A DNA stretch of 64,000 bases from Aquila chrysaetos chrysaetos (Eukaryota; Chordata; Aves; Accipitriformes; Accipitridae), in contig NC_044004.1 in assembly GCF_900496995.4 (NCBI RefSeq), forward strand, positions 82,033,538 to 82,097,537, read 5' to 3'. Made by a program: the position numbers and the translations under genes. Of this stretch, positions 36,801 to 51,800 are shown piece by piece (position 1 is the first letter of the stretch; each line of letters begins with the position of its first letter). The notes beneath the pieces are model-generated. The model was not told the DNA's origin and did not search any database. It saw only the letters and a list, made by a program, of their open reading frames with translations.

Positions 36801-39800
36801 ACCATTTAAAAAGAAAGATTTCCTACAGGTCCTTTTATCCCTGTACTTATGGCAATACTGCCATCTCCTCTGGTCATCTGTATCAGCACTAAGTGCTCCA
36901 TTTATATTATCTTATATTGATAAAAGCTTTGTTGCCTTGCTGGGCCAAAAGTATTAATACCTCTACACTCTTCAAGTAGAAAGCTTTCATGGTATTGCTA
37001 GGCAAAAACAGAATGAAAAATGCAAGACACAAGCCATAAAGGCATTTATTTTGCAGTTACAAGAGGAACAGCAGATGTCACGGAAGTAGGGTTCTGCTTA
37101 AGTTTTAGGGTTTAAACAACTTAAGTTGCCTCAAGTTTCTTTTCTCTGCCTTGAAAACATGAGAGCATAAGAACTGGGCACATCAACTATGCGATTAAAG
37201 GTAAATCAGTTATGAAGCAGTAATTGATCACTGATTTTGACAAGGACTAAGATAAAAACAAACGAGCTAGTTCTGTAGACAAGTCTGATGTATCTAGCTA
37301 CTGTATTTTTCTGAAAAATCTATTCTCAGCCTTAATGGATCTGTCCCTGCAAAAGAAAAGCCGGGGTAAAACCAGAATTTTTTATGTCAACTTCATCTAA
37401 GAATTGCTCTTCACTGGGTAAATAGTCTTCTGAGAGAACTGCATTGGATCAACTAGTATTTTTCAATCCCAAGATGACAATGGTTTCGTTTCTTGGCATG
37501 CTTTCCATCTCAGGTATTTAAATAAGTATCAGAATAAGCAGATTGAAATCAGTAAGGAAATGGGAAGTGTAGAAATAGAAATATCACACATGATGGTGGT
37601 TATAGGTAAGAAGGGAGAAAGAGACAGGAATTTGGTGCCAACATAGTTAACAAGTCTGTAAAAATCAATTACTGGCATATGCAACAATTGTCTTTTAAGA
37701 TTTATATACCCACATAATATCCAATTTAAATTATCTAGCCATTTTGCCAGGTCACATACAAATATCTAGCACTAATTTCCAGGATACACATATATTAAAA
37801 TTCTCCACTGTTACAAAACCTGACATTTAGTAGGGCAACATCAGCAAGCCAAATTAGTTTTAAACAGATGCAACACTTACATGAAAAAGCCATTTTCTCA
37901 TTTAGAAGACTTCTGCCCACAAACAGCAAAGAGATGAGTTAGGTATTCAAAAATGGCTTCCAATTTATTTAGAAAGGTTAAATGCTTGATGCGTATCTAT
38001 ACAAAAATGCTTCCTTAGAAATCCTTATAATCCTTATGGGTTTGGAGGGGGGGGGGGCACGGGGCGGGCATGGGCAGAGTTGTTTGCAAATGAGATAAGT
38101 GGTACTAATTTTACAAGAGAAAGAAATTAAAAGCTCTATAATGCATTCTATCTCAGGTCCTGACTAAAAGATGTGCATATTAAAAATACTGAAAGACAAG
38201 AAAAATAGCATTTTTTGCACAAAACTTCTACAAAAAACAATTAAAGCCATAAAACAATTTACTTTTGCTGACTTGATATAGACCAAATGTGTTAAAGAAA
38301 GCAAGCAAAAAAGGTCAGAAAGAATTAACCTTCCCATACCACATGACAAGAGGATAGAAAGACAAATGTGAAATGAGACCTATACTTAGCAACATAAATA
38401 TTAGATGAAAACTCAGTCATCGCTATCAGTCTGGAAATTACAATTTTCAATTCACTCTCTTTTGAATATAGACAATACACTAGGGTTGAAGATCTCCCCT
38501 ATACCTATTGTAGGTTTCAGACTTTTTCAGTTAGTCTAAATATGAACTTTTGAAAATTTACTTCTAATTGAACACTTATCACATGTCTAGTGGACTGTTT
38601 CCTTGACCATGCTACAACTGCAGCCATACACGTTACAGATGAACAGATAGCAAAAAGTGAAAATGTTCTTTTTAACATGCACATTTCTGGCAACCTGAAA
38701 TTTGTGTGAGAACACGTACTTTAATAGCTTATTAAGATGGCAAAAATATTAAATGCACTGATAATATGTAACTCTTTGAAGTGCAACATGAAAACCATCA
38801 GTAATAAATGTTATCAGGATACAAAACAGCATCTGTTTTCAAGAAAGCAGGAAAACATAACGTGGCTTTTGTTTTGCTTGACCAAGCTCCAAAAGCATGG
38901 ACAGCAGACATGTGAAAGTAGGCACAGATATATTAAATTAAGACTACTGTTAAGTAATTACTGGACTTTGTCTACTACACATACAAATCGCAAAATGATA
39001 GAACAACTCAGGTTGGAAGGGACCTCAGGAGGTCATCTAGTCCAACCTCCTGCTCAAAGCAGGGTCAACAGTAAATTCAGATGACTTGGAAACATATATC
39101 TTCATGTTAACACAAACCACAGATAAGGAACAATTAAGTGCACAAATATATAAAGGACATCTTACAAGCCTAAATGATGTCATAATGCGTGCTTAATTTC
39201 ATTTTTTTTTAAACTAGAAAACCACCACAGAACACTTTACATTAAAGATCAGTAACTTCTATATAATGCAAGAAGTCTGTTAAGCTAATTATAGATTAAA
39301 ATCATACATCTCTCATTCAAAATCTGTACTCGGCAACATAAGCTGTTTCAAACAATTCCGATCATTTTCAGCTGTTCCAGTCAGCTGTACTTTCAAATTA
39401 TGTATTTCTTTCTCTACTGGAATTTACAAGCCAAAGCAATTTCCTCATTATGTTTCCTGAGATGTAAAGGATGTTAGGAAAGTCTGCATACATAGAAACA
39501 GAACAGAAGCTCTGATATATATTGGGGTCTTTTTCCCCTCACCTCCAAGAGCTTTTTCTGCTTTGCTGCCCTGGCTGCTTCACGTTGTGCAGCATATAAA
39601 GCCTCTTCTTCTAGTCTTAACTTCTCCTCTTGTAAGGCTAACTGTATATGAACAAAATAGTAATGGTTAACAAAAGCAGAACCTATCTATCTTCCTATGA
39701 ATAAAAGCCATAAGTTCAATAAAACAAAAGAAGAGCTACTAGAAAATAAAAATAAAATAAAATTGACTATACTAAAACATTTTTCTTCATTAAGTGAATC

Positions 39801-42800
39801 TAACAGCTTCCCCCCACCAAACATCCCAAGAAATTTAGATAACTAAACATTACCCTATTGAATAAACATCATTACTAGTGAATTGCTGCAAATGCACGTT
39901 GCATTTTATTACGAACTGCACAGTGAAAGACTTAAATCTTTTCAGTTGCATATTTCATTGGTACTTTATTAAAAATCAGTCTCAATTTCTACGCTGTATT
40001 CCACATCACTTTCCATTAATTGCTGCAACACACTAAAACAAAACGACAAATTATGGGTTTTTTTCCTAAGAAAAGCTCTGGAAAAATTGGGCACAAGAAA
40101 AGCTGAGTCAAGTATACTCCCCATTTTGCCTTCCGTAAAAAAAAAAAAAAAATAATAATAGTACTTCAAATTTAACAGATCTCAGTCAGAGAGCCAGCCT
40201 ATTCATTTTTCAATTTTTCAGCTAATAGGCTATTAAAAAGCAGCAATCTCTGACGCTAACTTCATTGCGCAGCAATCTCTTTGTGTATCTTGTAGACTAA
40301 AAAATACCAACTGATGAACAAAACCCAATTGTTTGCAAATGAGATAAGTGCAAGCGAATGGAATCTCCTTGTGTTCAAGGTTGATCTTAACTACTTTAAA
40401 AGAAAAACTATCCATACCATACTAGTCATTGTTAACTGCTTACCTCTGACTGAAGTTTCATATCAACAACTCTCTGCTTTTCAGCAATGGAGTCATAATG
40501 TCTGTCTTTCAAGTCAGCAATTTCTTCCTCAGTCAAAGGTCTAAAAGCATGGGAGAAACACAAAAAGGCTCCATCTATTATTTACGCATGACAACCCTAA
40601 GTTGCACTTAAACATATCCATATAGTCTTTCTTGACTGGTCCTTCAATGCAAATTCAACAAGCTGTACTTTTGGCCTCCTCCTCCTGAGAAGAGTTCCAA
40701 AGTTCCAGTTTATTCAAGACAATGCTGTCTCTCCTTACTCTTACAAAGCATTTTTTGTATCTTTATAGAAAGCATATTTTCAAAACATTTTTTGCTAACA
40801 GAACTACTGGAAGAGAATAGTTAATATCATGGCACTGTAAATGTCACTTTTTCCTTACTTCTTGTGGTCCCCTAATTGTAAATTGTTCCCCTTTCATCTG
40901 TTGCCTGCTCTTATGTATCTAACAAACAAGACTGCAAAAGGATTATAATAATTATAAGGTTTCCTGTATCGCTTCTTTGGGACCATTGACAAGGAACAAC
41001 ATTTTGGGAAATATCAAACTTAAATAATACAAAATGTCTAGAATTAGACAACCAAAGCATACACTTCAGTGCCTTCGTATGTTTCACATAGAGCAGATTT
41101 CTAAGTTTCTACTCCTTACATAAACATGCTCACAAAAAATTCACTGGAGTTGTAGCACTAACACCCATGTAACTTTAAATGCAGACCGTGGGAACAAGAA
41201 TAAAGATTCTCTTTGCAACATACTGTTTTAACTGTCTTGAGTAGTTTTTGCATGATGCGTTATCATCTAAACTGTTTTGACGTGCTTAAGCATTACGGTT
41301 AGTTTGACACATATTCTAAAAAGACAGAAAGGGTTTTGACAGGAACTCTGAAAAATTTAATAGTCACAGTAGGAGAGCAGAGGGAAGGAGAGGTCCTGAA
41401 TGTCAAAGTCTTACCTGTGACTGCTTCCCGGGCTTTCCCCCTGTTAAAAAAAAAAAAAAAAAAAAAAGTCTGAGTTCTTGAGAATCCCATCAATCAATCA
41501 ATTTTAAGATAGGGAAAAAAAGCCAATATGAAATCATAGTTTCTCTCATCTATTGGTTTTACAACGGGGGGGGGGGGGGGGGGGGGCAAAATCCCCTGCT
41601 TTCATTTGGAATTTTTAAAAAAAAAAATCTTCTTATGCAATCAACTTTAGTGGCTGACTAAGTAAAACAAGTACTTCCAACTGAAAATAAATATTCCGGT
41701 GGTATATTTCAGGAACCAAACCACTAGTCCTCATGTTTTTAAATACAAGGCAGGGTACTGAAAATGTGGTGTTTGTCCCACCCATTATCAAGCTGTGTTA
41801 AATTTGTAAGAGTGAGGTTTTACGGCCAACGTCTATTTTTCTGAAGTAGTGTTCAGCCAGTTAACCCATAATTGTAAAGACAGAGCACTCCCAAAGCTTT
41901 CCTTAGCAAAAGCAACCCAGGTCCATTTATGTTCTCAGATAAAAAGCATTTGCTGAGTCTGATATAAGAGTTATACCAGGAGCAAATCCTCCTTCAAGTC
42001 TTTACCACCCCCTACTTTTTTCCCCCCCTCTTTTTCTTCTTTTCTTTTTGCCTTCCTAATGTCCACAGTGCTCTCTTCCTGAAAGGGTTACTTCCCATAC
42101 TCCCCCCCAACCAGATCTCTTCTCTTAGGTCTTCACCTCTCCCAAAATGTTAAATATTCATTCCTAGAGCAAGCAAAACTCAAAGTAAAAAATCCTGCCA
42201 TTTAAGTCTACAACATAACATAAAGTGGGAGGAAGAGACAGATCTTGGAACCATTTTTAAGGGTTGTACTAGCAAGTTTCACATTATGATGAAGGTACCT
42301 ACCTCATCACTTTCCACTAGGTTCTCAAACTGCACAAAAAAAGAAATAAACAATCTTTACAATTAAATACAAGAAATCACTAAACACATAGAGCAAACAA
42401 GATTACATATTTAATCTGTCTTGTAAAACACTGCTCCAATGATAACAGTGGGACTGTAATACCATCTAGGAAAGCCCCTTCTTTCAGAGAAAGTATTAGA
42501 GTAGGACCTATCTTCTTTACAATGTTTATTTTCTTAAACATTACACTCTCCTAAAGGGAGAAGAGTCAAAATTAAAAACCATTCATCTATTTCACTACAA
42601 GTTATGTAAGGGCCCTGACAAAAAATTAAATCTCATTAGCTTATAAGATTGCTAATAATTCTGTGTATCTGAAGCATTATAATACAAGCAGTGGAAGGAA
42701 TGGTATGGCTCTGACACACACCAAAGCACCCACTCAATTTAAAAAATGTAGAAGATGTAAGGGGTATAGTGCGTTCACCTCTACCTTGTATGGCAACTGT

Positions 42801-45800
42801 GATGCTTATCAAAAAGTATTTGAAGATGTATTTAATTTACAGAAAGTGGAGTTACTTTCTACCCAGAATTCTAAAAACAAGCAAGCAACAACAAACCCCC
42901 TCCCAGCTTTGCACATAAGAAACTAAAGGTCAATAAAGGCAATGTAATGCTTAATGATAGGAAGCCAAAAAAAGCCCAAACTCATCTAACAGAAGTTCCA
43001 ACTATCACATAAAAACAAAGCAAATGGAAATTCTCCATACTATTTTCTGTCATCTTACATGTAGTCAGTACATCACACACGGAGGTCAGTACCTACAGCA
43101 AGACTCCTTACTGACCCGTATGCTGACTAATTGCTGTAAGCAGAATATGAATAACAATTTGGGAGGACGACAGAACCTTCTTTTCCCTATCATATTTCTG
43201 TTGCAGGAACGCTCTCTCACAACTGGAAGTTGTGCGCTAAAACAGATTTCCCCCACATCTGCCCCCTTTTCTGAAAGCCAAAGCAGTGATTACACTTACT
43301 AAGGTTATTCTCAGTAATGGGGGCAGTCTGAAAGGTCTAGGACTTCTAGACTGTAAGGAACACTGAGAGAAAGTAAACCAGGTTATTCTGAGAATCTCAA
43401 CTTATACAAATTAACCTTACACTACCCTTGGCAAAAAGGGGTGATACTGAGTGGCCGAGAAAGGACCTCTGTAGTTAACAAAGCAGACTACAAATGCAAC
43501 TAACTGTAAAGTAATCACATCAGATTATAGCTTTCTGTAGAATCAGATTCATGATCCTGCAACCAAGAACTAAATATCCTGCACTTATACAAGCAGAAAA
43601 GAAAAATCAATCCCAACACAGCAGTGATGAAAGGAGCAACAATCAGACTTCAGAATGCTCGGGTGCCGAGTATCAGATCTCTTCTTTCCAAGTGACAGAT
43701 GAAAGTGAGATGATACATTAATGTTCTCAAGTACTATAAAAACCAGAATGTTTCAGTGTACATAAACTGCAATAAGTGTTAAAGGCATTGCTAGAATTCA
43801 GCTTTTACCTTTTTTTTTTTTTTTTTACATCATTAGAACGTAAGCACTCACCTCTATAGTGAAATGTTCTCCTGTTGAACACGTTCTAAAATACTTTGAT
43901 CTGGAAAAATAAGTCTACAGTTACATTTGACAGTCTTCAATTCACAGCACAAGGAAAACAAGCCTGATAATTTTAAATAGCTTTTGAAATATGTTAACTA
44001 TAAAATAAACCTAAAATCTTCATGTATTGAACACATTTATTTGTTAACCTGTGCTCTGCATCGCTACCGGAGCGGAAAGACACAAAAGCATGTAAACATC
44101 TTCTACAGAACTGAAGAAAAGACAAACACCTTCTTCAAGTGAGAAGAAATCACTTATCAGGATGCTGGACTTGACATTTACAGACATTCAGCATGTTCTG
44201 CAATACCTTTAAAACATTTTTCTCAAAAAACATTATTCCAGGCAATTTCTGAAAATGCTGTTGCTCATCAAGGCACTTAACTCTTTACCAACATAGCACC
44301 TTGTACAACACCAGTGTTAAACAAAACATTTTATTTTGACAGCTTGGCACAGCTAGAAGGTTGAACCTCAGAGAAAAATGTCTACAAGGAAGTCAAGACA
44401 ATAGTTTTCAACTACAAAAAATAATTTACAGTCTGTAATTTTATACAGGGAGCCAGTCTCCTCCTTGATTCTTTCACTATCTTAACACTGTCCTCTACAA
44501 AAAAACAAGAGTATTAAGTTACCTAAATACATTTTAACATAGTGAAAGAGGTTTGGCTATCATCCAAAAGATCTTTCAAATATATACTGGTGCTTCAGCA
44601 CAACATCCACGTGATCCAACTGTTTTAAAAACCAGAGTTCCCAGTTGCAAGTCCTGACTGCTATCAGGAATCAACCCAGGGCCTCAGGCATTTCTTTACT
44701 TGTACAAAAGATCATTCCGTACTTGCAACCAACACCTACTTCTACTACACTAAAAGCAACACACCAGCCAAAGCCTGAATTATTTTAATCATATCGTATT
44801 TCATCTCCATCCTATCTTTCTTCAGAAGTCAGTTAGGGTACATCTCCCTGGCAACTTGTTGCGCAACCTTTCCTTCTATGTAGCAGTGTACCTTGCAGTG
44901 CCTAGCTGCCACTAAAAAACTGTTTCAAGTTGATTCATTGCTATGAAACCAGAGGTGAAAGGCCACTTCAATTCATGCACTACATCGCAAGTAAAATCGG
45001 GACAGGTGGCATGAACACTTAAAGTAATTTCACTGCTACTCCTCTGTGTAACATTGTGGTGTGCAGGAGACAATACCATTAAGAATCTAATTTAATAAAA
45101 CTCCTACAGGAAAATTGTTTCAGGACTATCTGTGTTTTTAACAAAAGTATAATTGCAGCTTACAGCATCAGGCGCTAACTAAATTATGCTCAACTTTATA
45201 AATGCATGAGCTGCAGTCAGATTAGTTGCAAGAATTGAACAGTGAACCTATAGAAAACTAAGGCAATACAATGCAAGCTTACTACATGTAATTACAAACA
45301 GCCCAACAGCAATGACACTTCAAGGAAGATCTACACTTTCTGCTACCTGCTGAACAGGGACTCAATAACAGGGGACCTAATTCTATGCCAGAGTTTGAGC
45401 CCTTGAATCCCAGAGCAACTATGGAAGACTGAGGTCATTACGGTCAGAAATAGAAGACCCATCAACTTCCCCCCCATACATAATAGCTTCAATCGAAATA
45501 AAACAGTAACCTATTAAAATGCTTATAACTTTTATTATTCTCCTTTAAGCTCTACTGTTTCATTATTTTCTAAAACAGACTTGAGAAACATACAGGCTTG
45601 ATAAGTACTAAAGGAAACAGTTCAGCTAACAGGCCAGAGGACTTACAGAGACCATCAGATCAATCTTCAAAGATCTAAAGCTATTAAACAGACTAACTTT
45701 TCAGCACTCCATACATAATATATGCTTTACTCTCCTTTTATGCAAAGTCATGTTATCATCTTTTATAAACAACCAATGTTTACAGATTATGTGTGGAAAA

Positions 45801-48800
45801 AGTAGTCACTAAAAATGAACACTTAATCTATTAAAACCAGTGTACGAGTCAAAATTACTTTTTCTACACTAGTGACAAAAAGGACTGTTTCAATTTTCCT
45901 ACATGATAACCCCTCCCAAAATAACCAAATAAATAACCTAGAGACAAGTTATATTTGTTGTTATCTTTTTTTTTTTTCCCCCTTCTTTTAAACACTCCTC
46001 TAGGAGTAAAGAGGAATACTTATAGTCGAATATAGTGACAAACTATCTATGACCTACTTTCTAACTCTACTTCTGTCTGCAGCTTGTAGTACTTCGAGCA
46101 AAACTACTTCAGCCGAAGCATAAGGACACTCCCTAAAAAAAGTAATAAAAAATTACCAACTGTAAAAGGAACTAGGCCTTAAGCCTTACTGTTTTAAGAC
46201 TATTCATATTAGACATATAACTAATGATTAGAAATTGGTTTAGATATGATTAATAGAATGCAGGTGCTTATAAAACAATATCTATGAGCTGCTTAATTGT
46301 TCTATGAGACTCCCTCTTCACGGCTGGCTTAAAAGCCAGTCAAGCTGAATCAACACAGGAAGGATCATACATCTTAAACCTAAGACATGGGAGTAAGTGA
46401 TTAACTTTAGAACAAGATAAATTTATGTAATAACCTGAGTAGTTTTTTTAGAAATTCATAGGTACCTTTGAAGTGTAAGACAGGTGATGATGGTGACCGG
46501 AGACCTTCTGACTATGACCACAAATCTCAGAAGAACCGAGACATGAGAATGGAGAATGGATGAGATAAGATGATGAATGGTAACGATATGAAAACAGAAA
46601 ATCGGCTGGAAAATTACAGAGACTTTGGATTGGGACAATGGGTGGCAAAAGGGTATATAAGGTTTGGAAACTTTTGGAAGTGTGCCATTCACTGCAGTGG
46701 TGGCCCAACTCTGAGTTGTTAATAAAGCAAACCTAGAGTAACGCACGTTTGAAAATTCTTTAACAGAACTGGCACCCCAGATGGGACTCTAGGACACAAG
46801 AGAGAAAGAGAGCAACTGGATATTTCTCTGGACAAACCCGTTACCAATACTCAATTGCCGGCTAATCAGGTGAGTTCACTTAAGAGACTTGGGCACGGGT
46901 AGTTCCAGACAAAAGTTATCCTGGGAAACTCTTGTGTTTAAACCTGCAAAAATTAGTTAAGAAAAATGGGGTTAGCACCCAGCGTTGAAAGGGGGACGCC
47001 CCTTGCTGAGGTTTTGGAAAATTGGAAAAAGTTACCCTTGGCACAGACATTGCAAAAAAGGAAATTGATAATATTGTACCAAGAGGAATGGCCATTCCTG
47101 ATGAGAAATAGAGGAGGAGGGCCAATGGCTGAGTGGCCTCCTACGGGAACATTTAAACCCCATAAGCAAAAATTTTTGAGAATGATTTTGGAAGACTGTG
47201 GAAGTCAAGATATTGATTATTGGTATATTTGGTATAATTGGGCACAACAAAGGAGAAAAACTCCCTTGTTGAAAATGAGGAAAAGTTTACTTCCCTCGGC
47301 CCCTGAGGCTGAAGAAACTGAGCTTTTCTCAAAAGGTGCTGGCATGTATCCAAAGCGTTTGGATTACATCCCAAACGCGAGAGCAGGACCGGGTGCAACT
47401 GCTGAAGTTTCTCCAGTAACTGCAATAATGAGGCATGAACCTTGGAAGCAAGGTGATTTAGTAGCCTGGCAATCAAAGATGCCTCGGCTGCGTGATGATG
47501 CTGAAAAATATGCTCAATTGTTATCGGGAATTGTCACTGATTATACCCCCAATTGGAATAATATGAGGACTCTGCTGCGAGAATTATTTCAGCCAGAGGA
47601 AAGAGAAAAGATTTTCCAAAAGGATAGAGAAATTGCTCAGAGAGGCCAGGGGTTAAACCCATGGCCTGAACAAGATCCACAATGGAATCATACAACCACA
47701 GAAGGAGCTAGGGCTCATCAAGCTGCCATTCAACAATTAATAGAAGCAGTTCGCCAAGCTGGTGAGAGAGTAACTAATTGGAAAAAGGTTTTAGAATGTA
47801 GGCAGAAACCTGATGAACATCCAAGTGATTACTGGGGACGACTGAAAGCAACTTTGATGAAATATGGGGGTATGACCCGTGACAATTTCCAGGAGCCTTT
47901 AGCTATTAGTGTTTTTGTAGATCAATCTGCTCCAGACATAAGAAAATATTTTAGGAAACATATGCCAGGGTGGCAGGGTGAGACATTAGCTAAAATTCTA
48001 AGTATTGCTGCCTTTGTTTTTGATGGAAGAGCTGAAGAGAAACAAAAACAGGAAGAGGAGAAATTAAAACGAGAACGGAAAGAGAAGGAGAGAGAAATTG
48101 GATTGTTAGCTAGAGCAATTACTCAGAATTTTAACCCACGAATGAGAGGTCAGGGATTCACTCCGGGAAGATTTAGGGGAAGAGGGGCACAAGGTAGAGC
48201 CCCTCCTGTTTCTCAATACGCTAACTCTTTAGAGTGTTTTTATTGTGGAAATTTAGGACATAAACAGAGAGAGTGCCCACTGAGACCTGTTGCAACCCGA
48301 GGAGGATTCCCACCTGACAGACCACCACAACCTCATTTGCAGTAAAGAATGGTATTCCTCTTCTCTGGGAACTAAAAAAGGAACAATGGGACCTGTCGCA
48401 ATCAAGGTAGATGAGCGTGGTCAGATTTCTGCAAAGGTAAATGGTATTATTGTTACCTTCCTAGTAGATATGGGAGCAACATTGTCTTTGTTAAATTTTG
48501 AAGTCCCCCAGATGTCAAATGAAACTGTAATGGTACAGGGGGTGGTAGGGGAAGAGATAAAATATTTGTCTACTCCTCTGCCAGTAGTTTTGAATGGAAA
48601 ATTAGTTTGGAGAAGATATGTAATTTCTCCAAACTCTCCCGTTTCCCTGCTGGGACGAGGCCTTTTGCAGGAATTTGGTACGTTTATCTCTTTGGCACCT
48701 ACAGGAATCCAATTAATTATAATGGGTTCTGAAGTAATTGATTTTAAAGAGCAAAAACATAGCGATTCAAATATACCACCTGAATTAGCTGGAGTTCCCA

Positions 48801-51800
48801 GAGAACTCTGGAGTACATCAGGAGATGAAGTAGGATTATTGAAATCTGCTGAACCAGTTGTGATAAAAACAAAAGGAGGGACTCCTTCAATTTGGCAATA
48901 TCCGATTATAAATGAAGCCATTCCCAGCGATGAAAAACAAATCATGCATTTTTTGGAAAAGGGGATTTTGAGAGAGTGTCATAGTCCCTATAATACCCCA
49001 GTTTTGCCAGTAAGTAAACATAGGATAGATAAGGATGGAGATCCTGAATATAGATTTATTCAAGATTTACGAGTAGTAAATGAGCATGTAATTGCCCCAC
49101 ACCCTGTGGTACCAGACCCTAGTTTGATTTTAACCCAGATTCCAGTATGGGCACAGTACTTGACAGTGCTTGATCTTACTGGAGCTTTCTTTAGTATGCC
49201 AACTGCTGAAGAAAGCCAACCAATTTTTGCTTTCACTTGGCAAGGGAAGGCAACTTACTTGGACTAGGTTACCGCATGGCTTTACTAGTTCACCAATGAT
49301 TTTTTCCCAGATTCTGAAAAATTATTTACAAGACACAGTTTTGTCAAGAAAATCTGTCCTGGTGCAATATGTTGATGATTTGTTATTGGCAAGTAAAACT
49401 GAGAATGATTGTATTTGAGATACTGAATATCTGTGTATTCAACCTGTTAAAAAAGGACACCGTGCATCTCCATCTAAATTGCAGTTTCGCAAACAGCAAG
49501 TAAAATATTTAGGATTTATATTAAAGCCCGGAATACGAGAAGTGGACCCTGAAAAAGTCCGAGCAATTCAAGAAATACCAAGACCAGTGACCAAAAAACA
49601 GTTGAGAGGATTCTTGGGACAGGTAGGATTTTGCCGTCCTTGGATCCTGGGATTCAGTGAAATAGCTAAACCTTTGCATGAAGCAACTCGAAATGAGGAA
49701 ATAGAACCAATCGTGTGGGGCACTGAGAGGGAGAAAGCCTTTTGTACTTTAAAGGCTGCACTCTTATCTGCCCTGGCGTTAGGACTTCCTGATTATTCAA
49801 AACCTTTTAGACTATATTGTGATGAAGCAAAGGGGGCTGCAAAGGGAGTGTTAGTACAAGCTTTAGGACTGCATGAGAGACCTGTTGCTTATTTTTCTTC
49901 TACATTAGATCCAGTGACTAAAGGAACTCCCTTTTGTATTAGAGCAATAGCAGCTGCAGCTGAAATGGTTGAGAAAACCAGAACAATTGTTTTAGGTCAT
50001 CCACTAACTGTTTGTGTACCTCATGAGGTAGAAATTTTGTTATAGCAACATGCGGAGAAAGCTATGTCTCTGCAACGAGCACATAGATATGAAATAATTC
50101 TTTTATTGGCTGATAATTTGAAATTGGAGAGGTGCAACACTCTATAAACCCTGCAACTTTAATGCCTTTACCTTCTGATGGAGGAAAAGATAACCATAAT
50201 TGTGCTAATCTTCTAAAAGAAACCAGCAAGCCGCAAGATGACCAGAGAGATCAACCTTTAGATAACCCCGCTTTGAACCTCTTCACGGACCACTCATCTT
50301 ACTATGAAGGCCGAAGATGTACCGGTTTCGCCGTCACCACGGAAACACAGGTACTGCTGGTGGGATCTTTGCCTGCACTTTTGGGAGCACAAGGGGCAGA
50401 AATAGTTGCTCTTACTGAAGCTGTAAAGTATGCAATTGGAGTCCGAGTTAACATTTATACAGACTCTAAATACGCATTTGGTGTATGCCATGCTACAGGG
50501 ACTTTATGGAAGGAAGGGGGTTTTTTGACTTTGGCGGGAAAGACTGTTGCTCACAGACAACAGATCAAAGACCTTTTAGAAGCAATCCAATTGCCCTCTG
50601 AGATATCTGTGATTTATAAAAAGGCACACACACAGAGACAAGACGTGGTCACAAAAGGGAATTCTCTAGCCGACCAAGCCGCTAGAGCAGCAGCACGACA
50701 GGTCGTGACCGTTATGTCTCTGTCACAACATGAAATAACATTGGAGCTCCCAGACATGAAGAAGCTGCATGAAGACCTCCCGGAGGAAGAAGAACAGCAA
50801 TGAACTTGGTTGGGAGCCCCGCGACGAGAAGGACAGTGGATTCTGAACAACAAACCTCTCCTTCCAAAAAGGTATTTATTGCCGATAACACGGTGACATC
50901 ATGAAAGGACCCATGGGGGACCAGAGAGCCTAGCGCTCCGAATTCAGAGACTTCGGGGAGCCCCGGGAATTTATGCAGCAGCGAAAAGAATTTGTGAAGG
51001 ATGTAAGCTTTGCAGGCAATATGCTTCAGTGCGAATTAAACCTCCCGGTGGGAAAAGACCACCGGCCGCCTTTCCTTTTCAAAAACTCCAAATTGATTAT
51101 GCAGATATGCCAAAAACAATGGGGTACTCTTACACGTTAGTGATTGTTGATCAGTTATCAGGATGGGTGGAGGCTTTCCCGACCAGGAGAAATGACTCAA
51201 AGGCAGCAGTAAAAGTCTTATTGAAAGAAATCATTCCAGGGTATGGGGTTCCTGAATTAACTGATTCAGATTGAGGGAGTAATTTTACAGCTGCTATTCT
51301 GATACAGATTTATAATTCTTTGGGAATTTTTAATAAACTTCATACTCCACAGCACCATGAATCATCTGGACACGTAGAACGAATGAATAGAACATTAAAG
51401 GAAAAGTTAGTGAAAGTATGTAAACAAACTGGTTTGAAATGGCCTGAGGCTCTAAATTTCGTTTTGTGGGATATTAGAAATACTCCGAGGCAACCAATTG
51501 GCGTTTCTCCAGCTGAGATCCTTTTTGGGAGAATACTTGCTGTTCCAGGTACATATGTGCCAGCAAAAACTAGCCTTCTGGATGGAGATGAACAAGTAAC
51601 ACGATACCTTTTGTATTTACAAAATTCTTTCTTTCAAATGTGTAACCATGCTTATTGGTATCAGGGAATAAGCTCTGAAATTCAAGTTCATGATATACAA
51701 CCAGGGGACAAAGTTTATATAAAGAACTTCAAAAGAAAGAACAGATTTGAACCAAAATGGGAAGGACCTTATACTATCTTACTAACTTCTTTTTATGCCA

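Noticed and set aside
37380-37450. Minus-strand open stretch (EDYLPSEEQFLDEVD) in AP1AR intron 6
   Set aside because: Looks protein-like, but the candidate acceptor and donor are poor and the phase does not fit the flanking AP1AR exons.
42663-43302. Two plus-strand frames of 87 and 92 codons in AP1AR introns 1-2
   Set aside because: No splice sites, motifs or relatives; they are antisense to intron sequence and within chance length.
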